64,000 nucleotides of DNA from Taeniopygia guttata (taxonomy: Eukaryota > Chordata > Aves > Passeriformes > Estrildidae), in the NCBI RefSeq assembly GCF_048771995.1, contig NC_133026.1:149877001-149941000 (forward strand), written 5' to 3'. The notes below the pieces were generated by a model that worked only from the letters and a program-made list of their open reading frames with translations, was not told the origin of the DNA and did no database searches. This document shows, one piece after another, positions 53,965 to 64,000 of the stretch (position 1 is its first letter; each line of letters opens with the position of its first letter). Made by a program: the position numbers and the translations under genes.

Positions 53965-54785
53965 GAGGGGTCATAAAATGAGAGACAGCTCTTGTTTAGC
54001 CCAAGAAATATTCCAGACAGAAGGTTCCCTGGGAGATCAGTGGGATATAATGTGTGACCAAAAAACGACCCCATGGCCAGTGGTGCTCATGGCAACAGAT
54101 ATTGTTTGACCTCCTATTTCCAGCTGAAACTCTCCCAAGTGAGAAATGCCACTGTGAGAGCAGCACAGAGGCAACATGAGGCCAGGAGGGAGCAGCCCAA
54201 AGCCAATTCTCTGCTTATTATCCGTGAGAGTTTATGAAATAATAAAATACCATTGAAATAATAAAACATCGTTATGATATCAACTGTACTTTTTGAAGTT
54301 CCTCTCCCAGATGCTGAGTGGAGGTGAAGGGGTGGGAGGTGAAGGTGCTGCACCGAGATGAAAGCCCCTGAATTTCGGAATGTCATAAATCCTCCGTGGC
54401 ACATGCAGCCAGGTAGTTCCTTTCATCACAGTTTTCAAAGCAGCTAACAGAGCGTGGCAGGAGAGCAGCAAAGGCAAAGCCCAGGAGGGGTGAAATGTTT
54501 GGAAGTCACAGCTCAGTTCAGTAGCAGAGGCAGGAGTGTCAGCCACCATTTTTCCATGACGGATATCACGGATCCATTGCAACTTCTCCACCTTCCATAA
54601 TCAACCACAGGGGAAAGCTCTGCAAAGCATCTTCAGGCCAGCTCAGGGCAGCAATGATCCAAAAGAATTATTCTGATATTCCTCCAAGGTACAATTCCTG
54701 CCTTCATAAAACAGAAGATTCCTTGGTGGATAAATGTCCCAAAAGTTTGGACATTGCTGGAACAGGTAGGGAAGGGTGTTTCCTT
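53965..54785. other. Intergenic, nothing recognised
   Basis: Open frames of ~100 codons on the minus strand (54114-54591) have no domain. Confidence 0.5.
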
Positions 54786-55222
54786 TCATTCTGGAGGAAA
54801 ATATGCTGGAGTGTGTCCAGGGGAGAAAATGAAGCTGGGGAAGGGTTTGGAGGACCAGGAGCAGCTGAGGGAGCTGGGGAAGATCAGCCTGGAGAAAGGA
54901 GGCTCAGGGAGGACCTTCTGGTTCTCCACAACTCCCTGACAAGAGGTGGAGCCAGGCCAGGCTCGGGCTCTGCTCCCAGGGAACAAGAGACAACAGCCTC
55001 AAGCTTTGCCAGGGGAGCTTGAAATTGGGTATTAGGAAAAATTTACTCACTGAAAGACTTGTTGAACATTGGAAGGGGCCCAGGGAAGTGGTGGAATCAC
55101 CGTCTCAGAAATTGTGTAGATGTGGCACTTGGAGACATGGTTTAGTTGTGGCCTTGGCAGTGCTGGGACAGCAGTTGGATTCAATGGTCTCAGAGATCTT
55201 TTCCAACCTTAATGATTCTAGT
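54786..55222 (+). mobile_element. CR1 LINE 3' end with ORF2 remnant, class B
   Basis: ~435 bp: 'gagctggggaagatcagcct', 'ggagaaaggaggctcaggga', 'tgctcccagggaacaagaga', 'gcctcaagctttgccagggg', 'tattaggaaaaatttactca' and 'gatcttttccaaccttaatg'. The same 'gctcccaggg' variant occurs reversed at 57180, so both belong to one lineage. Confidence 0.96.
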
Positions 55223-56700
55223 TTAATATTTTTACCAATACTTCCTCTAAATTCCTGAGCAGGCTGTGTTTAATCCCCACCACCAAGGGACACGAGCATT
55301 TTTAAAACTGGAATGGAAAACTGGCCTCAGGAAGGTCACTCAGCTTTAATGTCTTCAAGCTGGGAAGTTTTAAAGCAGAATAATCTCCAGAGAGAGTGGT
55401 GAAAAGGAAGCTCTCTGATGGTAGATCCTGAGAAAAGCAAAGCTGAAAACCCTCCCAAAATCCTGCAGTCTCCTGGTTCATCAGCTCACTTGGGGTGAAA
55501 AGCTGCACCTCTGCATATATGGGATATAATTTTATATTATAAAGTTGAAGCACTGGGAGTTCTCCTGAAAACTTGCAATTTTATATATCTTTGTAACTCC
55601 AGTGTCTATTTTGGACATTTTATGTGTTTTACCTTTATCTTAGCTTGGATTTTAAACCCACCAGAGCTCCCTGCTACTCTTAATGTGTTGTTAAAATCAG
55701 TGGAAGGGAAATAATCTGGTCATGACTCAATCTGGGCCTGACTCAAAACACACAGGGACAAATGAGATGCCATGGAGACACCTCCTGTCCTCCAGGCACC
55801 AAACAAAAGCTACATGACCCTGACTAATCTCACCTTAACCTGTGCCTCACATGCTCCTGGATGCCCAAACTGAGATTGGTAGCAGGTTTTCCAACAAACC
55901 ACTCCATATTCTCACAAGTATTAAGAAATACTCCTCTATTTTATATCTTCATCCAATATAGAAGGTGGGAATCCTTGTCAAATAGGAATTTTTTGGGGTG
56001 TAATTTTAAAGAAATCTCTGGATGCAGCAGCAATATTTGTTCTGCCCATAAATTCTGTAACCTCTGTTTGCTGGAGGAGGTTTCAGAAAACACTTTTTTT
56101 GCTATTTTCTTCACACTCAGGAAATCAGAGAAAGGAAAGCCATGGAAATTACTCTGCTGGTGTCTCTCAGTCCCTCCACCAAATATTAAATCCTTTTTCT
56201 CCTGTGTTCCTGTAGAAATGGGGATTTCTGACGCATCACAGTCAACCACTCGATTTCGCATGTTGTGTTTCAGAGCAAACAAAAGAACAGGACATTAAAT
56301 TTAGGAATAAATGAAGGTTTGGGGCAGCAAAAGGTTTGAGCAGTGGGTGGAAAATGAATCATTATTAAGAGTTGTGTTCATCAACAGTGATCTGGAGTGG
56401 TTGGGAGACAACACTCCTGGCAGGAGTGTGGGTTGAACCTCAAACTTGTGATGACCTCTTGCATGATCAAAAGGGAAAAAAAAAAATTCTCTGAATTGTT
56501 TGGAAATAAAATTAAGAAATCAAGTATTTGACAGGTTTGTTTTGCATCTGGTTTTGGGCGATGACATCCATGACAAGGATGGAGGAAGGAAGGTGCCGCA
56601 ACCATTTTCATCTGTCTACAGGACAAAATTTTGTGCTGCTCCAGATTATTTTAGTGCCACAAAAAGAGGCCCCAGAACCAGATGAGATTCCAGTATAACT
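55223..56700. other. Intergenic, nothing recognised
   Basis: 1.5 kb, no CR1. A 145-codon plus frame (55861-56298) is mirrored by a 113-codon minus frame; neither shows a domain. Confidence 0.5.
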
Positions 56701-56912
56701 AGAGAATCATGGAATGGTTCGGGTTGGACTTTCAAGATCATCTCATTCCACCCCTTCCATGGGCAAGGACACCTCCCACTGTCCCAGGTTGCTCCAAGCC
56801 CTGTCCAACCTGTCCTTGGACATTTCCCCAAGCTGAGGGATCCAGGGACAGCCACAGCTTCTCTAGAAAACCTGTGCCAGGGTCTCACCTCCCTCACAGG
56901 GAAGAATTTCAT
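56701..56912 (-). mobile_element. CR1 LINE 3' end, class A
   Basis: 'agaatcatggaatggttcgg', 'ttccatgggcaaggacacct', 'ggttgctccaagccctgtcc' and 'gtgccagggtctcacctccc'. An extra ~15 bp ('ccaagctgagggatccaggg') replaces the usual 'ccagggatgggg'. Confidence 0.95.
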
Positions 56913-57305
56913 ACAATCCCTGAATCATTTTGGTTGGAAAAGACCTTCAGGATCATCAAGTCAAGGTGACCAATCCTCACCTTGTCACCCAGCCCAGAGC
57001 TCTGAGTTGTCTCATCCAGACATTCCTTGGGCATCTGCAGGGATGGGGACTCCGCCACCTCCCTGAGCAGCCCCTTCCAGTTCCTGACCACCCCTTCCAT
57101 GGAGAAATTCCCACTGGTGTCCAACCTGAACCTCCCCTGGCACAGCTTGTGGCTGTTTCCTCTTGTCCTGTCCCTGTTCCCTGGGAGCAGAGCCCGACCC
57201 TGGCCTGACTCCACCTCCTGTCAGGGAGTTTTGGAGAGCCAAAACCTCCTGAGCCTCCTTTTCCTTCTTCTCCTTTAGCCTCAAATTGTCCCCAACTGTC
57301 CCCAG
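56913..57305 (-). mobile_element. CR1 LINE 3' end with ORF2 remnant, class B
   Basis: Begins 'atacaatccctgaatcattt', then 'ggttggaaaagaccttcagg', 'gactccgccacctccctgag', 'cctgaacctcccctggcaca' and 'ctccacctcctgtcagggag'. The minus frame keeps [20 protein letters not shown]. Lies directly behind the class A copy on the same strand. Confidence 0.95.
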
Positions 57306-57689
57306 TTATTTGATTTTTTCCGAAACTTGGCTAAAGGAAGCTCATGGCTGAGGCAGAACTTCAGCCCCAAAATTTAGCATAGATTATCCACCACCCAGTG
57401 TCTCCTGCTCCTTTGATTCTGCTCTAATCGTGGGAATATTCTTCTCCTTCTCACCCCACAAGAGGGATGATGGCAGTAAAAGTGATCCTGTCCCATTTTG
57501 CTGCAGCCTCTTTGTATATTTCCTAGGAAAAAATTAAAACCCCACAATTAAAAGATATTTAAAACCCTATTAAGAACAACTTCCCAGATTTCTGGGGGAT
57601 AAAAAACAGTCTTGACTGTATTTCATGGCCTGTGAGAAAAGGAGCTCTGTCCAGTGGGCAGTTGAGCAGAGCTCCAGCTTAGAATAAAT
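57306..57689. other. Intergenic, nothing recognised
   Basis: No supported feature. Confidence 0.45.
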
Positions 57690-57840
57690 CCCCAACCTGG
57701 TGCCATAGATAATTGTGGTTAATTACCCCTCCTTGACATCAGGTAGAGCAGTTGTTGCAATTTTATGAGTCACAAACTGGTAAAATAATGATTTTTCCAC
57801 TAAGCCTTAACTTTATATCTTAACTGAAGAGAAATGTTGT
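57690..57840. other. Candidate conserved non-coding element
   Basis: 'ataattgtggttaattaccc' near 57708 (TAATTA) and 'aataatgatttttccactaa' near 57784. Repeat-free; weak. Confidence 0.2.
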
Positions 57841-60417
57841 TCAAAAGTGCAGAAGGATGTGAGGGGGAAATAATGTCCATGAAATCTTCCACAAAATCCT
57901 TTCACAAAATGCCCGAGGTCCACAACACAACAGGAAGAGCTGACATCCTCTGCAAGTAACAAAATACAAAGAATAATGTATCATACATGGGTTTTGGGAA
58001 ATAAAAGTGGATCTGGAGATTAATTTCTCGGCCTACAAGGATTTAAGTCTGGCCTGTGTGCACCATAAGCTCCTTCTCTATACAGCTGAAGGAACCTAAG
58101 GTTTTTCCCAGTCCTCTCAGGTCCAAACAACTCTCTGGAGCTGTTTAGCCCCTCATGACCTGCAGGAATAATCAAATCTCATTTAAATGCCCTGGAGACC
58201 TGCAGCAAGTTCCACAGGGTGAAACTGGTCTTGCAGTTGAGGTGCAGATCCCTTTTTGTGTAATTGCACAAATGCTTTTCCACCTCGACCATTCTCCTCC
58301 TGCTCTGCCCCATCCCAGTGCCTCGTCCAGCTCATCCTCACAAGTGGCACCACATAGGCTTGGAGGATCCAGCACAAAAAGATCCTGTTTCCTGTCATTT
58401 CTCCAGATGTTTCTGTCCCTAACAGCTCCACCTGTGAAGGTTTCTTTGGACCAGCTTGCCTCACAAGTATGGGAGTGGAGAAGGGTTCAATGAAACAGAA
58501 ATAAAGGACAATTTTTTTTTTTTTTAATACAATAAGTCCAAAATGTGAGATGACATTTGCATTCAGGATCGATGAAGTGGGAATCAAGGATGGCAGGGTT
58601 GCACCCCAGTACAATCCATTCACCACTTAGCAGTGTGGAAACCCTTTGTTTTCCATGACTGGAAGATCAGGGAAGATGAAGCACTGAGGGTGCCTTATCA
58701 TCCTCTCATCACCTTGCACAGATATTCCAACTCATCCCAGGACCCTTTCACAGGGTCAGCCTCTACCACCTTTCCCAGTTCTCCTCCCTGAGGATTTTCC
58801 TCCTTTAAAAGCCTTGATTCCCATCATGCAAATGACAATGGAAAGGACTTTCCATGCTTTTATCTCCTTTTTCCTGCAATCAGACTGTCTGCAAGCTGCA
58901 TTTCTCCTCTCTCAGAAGCAGATGCTCTTCTGGAAGATGCCGCTGCCTTGTCATGGCTTTCCCATTCACTGGCAGGTTTCCAAGCACAAGTTAGGGATGA
59001 GATCATCATTTTCTTGACTTAGCTGAAGTGTAGACCATAAAGTCTTGGAAATAAAAGTGATAAGGAGTAGCTACCAGTGTTCTTGCACAGCTCCAAGAGA
59101 AAGCCATTATCATGCTGCTTCACTCCCTCGTGCAGCACAGCCCTCAGAGACACCTTCAGACATCTCCAACAGCCCTGGTCTAAACCTTTTTAATATTAAA
59201 GTTTATGCAAATAAGTGGATGGAAAGTGAAGAGGGAAATTCCAGTTCTCTTCAGAAGGAGGAATCGCTTTTGAGTGAAAAATAAAATTTTCCAGAGCTGC
59301 TGTCAGAAGGGAGAATTTCTGATCCTGCCCCAGCCTCCTCTTCCCTCAATTTTCCAAACTAAATTTTACAAGTAGAGCCTTCACAAGACCCTCAGCCTCC
59401 CCCAGAGCCCACAGCCACTCAAAGGACCACACACATTCCTTGGATATTAAGGACCACAATCTCCAGCTTTCATCTTCATTGCAGAAATGTCAATAAATTC
59501 AACCTCCCCAATGCATTCAAAGGGCAGGACTTTTCAAAGCAGTGAAAAACTTTAATTTTTCATTTATTCCATGGGAATTGTAGCTGGGCCTGAATCCAGT
59601 CTCTGCCAAGAACTTCCTGTGGACAGAATTTTGTTTGAACTTCCCATAAAAATAAATCCACACCAGGGCTGCCTTCTGATGTTCAGACATCTCCAAGGCT
59701 GGTATTTCCCTTTGGAATATTTTGGCAACCTGATCATCCGCTTGAGAAGGTTTTCCAGCCGTGAATGGGGAACATTAATTCAGGTTTGCAATGATAATGT
59801 AAAGGGTTCAAAAATGGCCTCATGCAAAAAGCAGCAGAGAGAATGAAATGACTCGGGCTGAGTTTGATTCAAGCCCTGAATCACAGCAGCTAAAATTGGG
59901 GATAATCAAATATAGCTTTTGTTACTGGGCAGGACATGGACAAGCTCCAACAAATCCTGCTTCCAGAATTTAGTAGGTGGTTCCCATGATTCTCCATTAA
60001 TATTTAGATTTATTGCCAGACCTGCTGCAGATGCCTCTCCCTTAAGCTGAAGAATTGAAGCTTGGGCTCAAGATTTTCAAGAGGAATTCAAGGCACTGGA
60101 ATTTGGGGAATCAGATGTTCTTGGTGTTGCTTTGGCCACACAGGGCACACACATCTTCATTCCGTGGCACATTCAGGGTTTAAATGAGGATTTCAGGCAT
60201 GGGTGACATATTTCCAGAGAAAGTTGCTAAAAAACCTTTATCCAGTATTGTTGTAAAGTACATGAAGTTGTTTTAGTGCTCCATGGTACCAGAAAAGTAT
60301 CAGAACTAACTGCTATATTTTATTTAAAAATATAAGAAGACAGAAAAAATAAGACTGAAAAGAGTTGCTGATTGAAATTTTTGGGGGTTATAGTTGGATT
60401 TTGTTGTTATTTTTCAG
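57841..60417. other. Intergenic, mostly unique
   Basis: 2.6 kb without CR1, the longest such stretch in the right half. T14 at 58512-58525; ATGCAAAT octamers at 58826-58833 and 59205-59212. Frames of 91-147 codons (58183-58626 minus, 59571-59846 plus) show no domain. Confidence 0.5.
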
Positions 60418-60474
60418 GCTAAAACAGATCTTGCAGAGGTGGAACTCTTTCTGAGTGAAGTACTTAGAAAATAA
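60418..60474 (+). other. Possible terminal coding exon (speculative)
   Basis: A T-rich tract ending in 'gttgttatttttcag' makes a good splice acceptor, with AG at 60416-60417. The sequence after it reads in frame AKTDLAEVELFLSEVLRK then TAA (60472-60474). The peptide is amphipathic and Leu/Glu-rich like a helix end, with codons that look biological, but 18 residues can arise by chance. AATAAA overlaps the stop codon (60470-60475). No partner exon with a matching donor was recognised upstream and I cannot name a protein. Confidence 0.15.
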
Positions 60475-60627
60475 ATTCCTGAGTTAATAATTTTAGTCAT
60501 CAAAAGCATCACCAAAAGTTCATCTCATTGAACTGAAAATGGATGTAATAGGATTGCCCTAAAAAGAGAAATCTGGAGAAAATGAGAAATTGAGAATTTT
60601 CCTTCCATGGAAGCAATGGCTCTTAAA

Positions 60628-60850
60628 AAAATATCATCTAGGTTGAAAAAGGCTTTTAAGATCATTGAGTCCAACCATCAAGCCAACCACATCCTAAAGT
60701 GCCACATCCACACTTCTTTTAAATCCCTCCAGAGATGGTGACTTCACCTGTCCAGCCTGTTCCAATGCCTGAGAACCCTTTCCACAAAGAAATTTTTCCT
60801 AATATCCAACATAAACCAGCTCCATAATTCTTTTATACCCTGAACCCGCC
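60628..60850 (-). mobile_element. CR1 LINE 3' end, class B
   Basis: 'aggttgaaaaaggcttttaa', 'gatcattgagtccaaccatc', 'taaagtgccacatccacact', 'cagagatggtgacttcacct' and 'tttttcctaatatccaacat'. Confidence 0.93.
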
Positions 60851-61384
60851 TTTCCTGATCTTTCACCTCCACTCCATAGATGAAGAATGCCTTTGTCAAG
60901 CAGGATGATTCATCCTGGAGAAAGGAATCAGTCTGGAAATACAGATATCAGAATGAAGTGGAAGCTGTGGAGCCCTGGATGAACAGTGCATGGAAAGAGA
61001 GTCGAGGAAAAAATCAATAGGTTATTGAAATTGCATTTGGAGGAACTTACTTGTTTGTAATAGTAGGGTCATAAATCAAAAGGTACAGGCTGAGAGATGG
61101 GGATCTGATGGGAGGGAAGGAGGAAAAATCAATTATTGGCATGATTTGGGTCTCCAGTCACGCACGGCTGAAGCTCAGTCATAATCCTTTCCTCATAAAT
61201 CAATGTTTTTATCCCTCCTGGGATGAGCACTGGCCTGGGAGGAGAGGGAGTCACAAACAGGTATTAAGTGGGGTTTTATAGACAAAACTGAGCACTATTG
61301 GGTTGGGTTTGTTGGACAAGGGGAGAAGCTGCCTCACTTAAAGGATAGTGATACCTTTGGGCAATAAAGGGACATTTACAGATT
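60851..61384. other. Intergenic, nothing recognised
   Basis: 61120-61230 is repeat-free with CpGs ('gtcacgcacggctgaagctc') and could belong to a conserved element. Confidence 0.45.
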
Positions 61385-61437
61385 GCAGTGATGATCCTTG
61401 TGTGTCCTTCCAGCTCAGGATGTTCTGTGAGTCTATA
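61385..61437 (+). mobile_element. CR1 LINE 3' terminus, class C
   Basis: 'agtgatgatccttgtgtgtc' and 'cttccagctcaggatgttct', then gtgagtct. Confidence 0.85.
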
Positions 61438-61685
61438 TTCCATTATACTGCTCACTCCAAAGTGTCTCCAACATAAGCACAAGGAAAAGGTTGTTAATCA
61501 AGGAAATCCTTCCTCCCTGTCTGTTGGAACTCAAAATGTCCCTCAGACATTTTCAGAGATTCCAGGCCTTGGTCAAAAGCATTTTAGACCCTGGCAAGCA
61601 GCTGAAAACAGCTGTGATCTTGAGTTTGAACCATGGAATGAATTACCAACTTTGAAGGTGGAACAAGCGGTCACAGAGAGTTAGG

Positions 61686-62171
61686 TGGTATAGTAAAAGT
61701 AGTCACAAATTAGAGGGAAAATTTTTTTAGTATTGTACAAGGGGGTTTTAGTACCTGTACAGGGGGGTTTTACTTTGTACATGGGGGTCAGGAGTTCTAA
61801 GATGGAGGAAAGTGGGCCTGATCCTGTTCTTCCTCCTTCTTCTTCCTTACCTCCATGTTCTTGGTGATGTTGGCATTTTTCTATTGGTTTAGGCTGGGGA
61901 CACACTGTTCAACGTAGATGATAGATATTGGCACATTATTGTAAATATAGTACACGTAATTTCTGGTATATAATGTTTGTACCATCCCACTGAGGGGCAG
62001 AGCCCCGCACGCTGCCCTGCAGGACAGACCTGCGGCAAGGCAGCAGAACATGTTAGAGATAAGCAAAAATAAACAACCTTGAAAACAGCACAGACGAATT
62101 ATGGCTTCTTCTTTGGCAGCGGGGCAGAAAGACAGAGACTTTCTACAATCTCGGAATCACCAATACCCACA
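61686..62171 (+). mobile_element. Probable solo ERV LTR
   Basis: Has the order of a working LTR promoter: direct repeats in the U3-like part (TGTACA...GGGGG...TTTTA at 61734, 61756, 61776), a TATATAAT box at 61967-61974, then AATAAA at 62068-62073 about 100 bp later, then ~100 bp of U5-like sequence. Proposed ends are TGGTATAG (61686) and ATACCCACA (62171), weakly inverted; an alternative 3' end is 62181. No target duplication was found, so the limits are approximate. No retroviral internal region adjoins it. Confidence 0.65.
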
Positions 62172-63913
62172 GATTCCGACACCTGTCTGAGCTTGTCAGC
62201 TTTCGAAATGCTTCTTCCCACACTGAATTCCTGGCTGTTCCCAAGCTCAGGGCAGTGACCCCAAAATCCCCCCTGCTCAGGATGCTCCATCTGCCTCATC
62301 ATTTCCAGATGCTGGGGTAGCTCCCCTTTGAGGTATTTCTCAGATGATGAAGGAATCGTTCTCCGGCAGCAATTCTCAGGCACTGGTGGATTAGGGAATG
62401 GTCTGAAGAAGGAAGTCCAACCCAGCAGTCCAGATTTTTTTATATTTTCTGTGGGTTTTTTTCACTCAACCATACTCTCCAAAATTTTCTTGCCCAGGAG
62501 CAGCTTAAAGACAGGTTCTTACTCAGCTGCCTATTTACAAAAATTCTCCATATGATCCTCGGGATTCTGGGGGAGCAAAATCCCTCCCAGAAAGAAAAGT
62601 TGAGAGTCAAGAGGAGCACAAATGAAGGGATTGAGATCAGACCTGCCAGGGAGGACTTGGGATGGATGTGCATAAAAATCACTGTTTCTTCACATCCTAA
62701 AACAGGCACCTGCATTTTATCTGACAAACTGCAACCCTAAAGATTATTTGAGCACTGTCATATGAGGATGTTTCCACTGCTACCACCAAAACAATGAGGT
62801 TTATTTTTCTAATATGTGATATTTTCATGGTAGAGGTCTCCAGCTGAGCTGGTTCTCCCAGGGACTCTTGGCAGCCAGTAGAAAGAAACAGATCCTGATT
62901 TATCTCAGCTATACTGAGCTGGCACTTCACCCCCAAAGAAACATTAATAAATTGTCAGTTTTTTATTGTTTATTTTTTGTGGACCTAAATTCCTTTCAAT
63001 GGCAACTTGCCCAGCATTGGGGCAAAATCTTGTCAGGGTTAAATGTGCTCCTGGATCTGCAGGCAGCAGGAAAATAAAACTGGATGGAACTTGGCACAAT
63101 GAAGAAATTTTTACTGTGCAGCTCCCTCGCCTCTTGGGAATGTCAACCTCTGAAATCCAGAGAATCAGCAAATGCTGGAGTTTTTTCACCTGTCTTCAGC
63201 ATTGTCAGTGTGTAATTCCTCATCAACATTCCCTGCCCTGTCTCCCCTTTCACAGCCTATTAATAAAACCTCAGATGCAAAAAAGCAGGGAATGCTTTCC
63301 TGTTATCCAAACTGGCTCATGGATCATCCCAGATGTGGGATGATCCCATTTCTAGATGTTGGATGATCACTAACATCATGGGAAACAACTTCCATAGAGT
63401 AATTTTTACCCCTCCAAATTCTGCCTTTGGAACTAATTAGCAAATAAATTAGACGAAAAAGAAAGTCTATTTTTTTAATTGCAAAAACATCACAAACTTG
63501 TTCCTTTGAAGTCCTCTAAAAATAAAAACAAAGTAATTGGGACCAGGTTAAAATGGCACAAGGTGGGCACCTTTTTTTCTAAAATTTGCTGCTGTTTACA
63601 GAATAAGAGTATTGAAAAAGAGCTACAAGAAGTTCTGGCTGCAAAACCAAATCATAAAACTCTGTGGAAACTCAGCTGGGAATCCAATATTTGACTCTTA
63701 AATCTCTTTTTATTCATATTGCACTCAGAAATGTTTTGTACAAGCTGCAAGTTCCCACTCTGGTTTGAGTGATCTCCAATCCCAAATCCAGCAAAGGAAG
63801 AGTTTCCCAAATTGGGATTATTTTGACTGATGTGCTCAGAACTGCAGATTTCAGTTGCTGTGGTGCTTTCTCTCTTTGTAAAGTATCCATGAGGAAGTGA
63901 TTCCAACACCAGT
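62172..63913. other. Intergenic, nothing recognised
   Basis: 1.7 kb. The 125-codon plus frame (62966-63343) has no domain. No CR1 until the window end. Confidence 0.5.
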
Positions 63914-64000
63914 TCTGACAGAGTTCAGGAAGAATTTGGATAATTCTGCCAGACACATGGCGGGATTTTGGGGGTTTCCCTCTGCAGGAGTTGGACTCAC
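63914..64000 (+). mobile_element. CR1 LINE, class C, cut by window end
   Basis: 'ctgacagagttcaggaagaa', 'tttggataattctgccagac', 'acatggcgggattttggggg' and 'gcaggagttggactcac' follow class C order. The tail should continue past 64000. Confidence 0.88.

Noticed and set aside
6360..59212. Enrichment of ATGCAAAT octamers
   Set aside because: About seven on both strands is close to expectation for AT-rich DNA of this length.

Overview
The window reads as a vertebrate, specifically avian, non-coding segment. The clearest evidence is its density of CR1 LINE 3' ends: roughly fifty 5'-truncated pieces on both strands, several ending in short ATTCTRTG-type tails. Solo-LTR-like sequences of endogenous retroviruses, many microsatellites and little CpG fit the same picture. 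A songbird is plausible from the look of the LTRs, but that is a guess. I recognise no protein-coding gene, no rRNA or tRNA, no CpG-island promoter and nothing prokaryotic. The longest open frames (about 170-180 codons) fall inside repeats or plain intergenic DNA and show no domain. One short putative terminal exon (60418-60474) is the only coding hint I would test first.

Three CR1 3'-end classes recur and are named in the entries. Class A has a tail like TTCCAACCCAAACCATTCT preceded by a 'tgtccctgcccatggcaggg' module. Class B has a tail like GGTCTTTTCCAACCTAAATG and still shows the C-terminal end of ORF2 close to the 3' end. Class C has a tail like CCTTCCAACTCAGGATATT after 'ttggacttgatgatccttgt'. 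On the minus strand these appear reversed, beginning with 'atcatagaatggtt...'. Class names are descriptive, made from this window; they are not database subfamilies. An older CR1/L3-like ORF2 piece lies at 2975-3310.

Layout. 1-7.5 kb: scattered CR1 pieces, a local 130-bp duplication (491/1033), an old ORF2 fragment and an AT microsatellite inside a CR1. 7.5-15 kb: sparse repeats, T/G-rich low-complexity tracts, and the best candidate conserved non-coding block (13721-14290). 15-26 kb: CR1 pieces, two more candidate conserved blocks and a perfect (GGGAT)n array. 26-33 kb: a mostly repeat-free stretch, then a compound CR1 at 30255-31270 interrupted by an LTR-like insert. 33-46 kb: an LTR-like segment, a candidate conserved block, many CR1s including inverted neighbours, and a complete-looking minus-strand solo LTR with a 4-bp target duplication (45399-45857). 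46-53 kb: a recent dispersed duplication (46464/49321) bracketing another candidate conserved block, then two long pyrimidine microsatellites beside an AT-rich LTR-like segment. 53-64 kb: more CR1s, the putative exon, a plus-strand solo LTR with TATA box and poly(A) signal (about 61686-62171), and a CR1 cut by the window end.

There are no genes here to form a pathway. The candidate conserved blocks, rich in TAATTA and ATGCAAAT-type motifs, would fit a gene desert or large intron near a developmental regulator. That is inference from base composition and motif texture only, and an alignment is needed to show conservation. No new biological system is evident.
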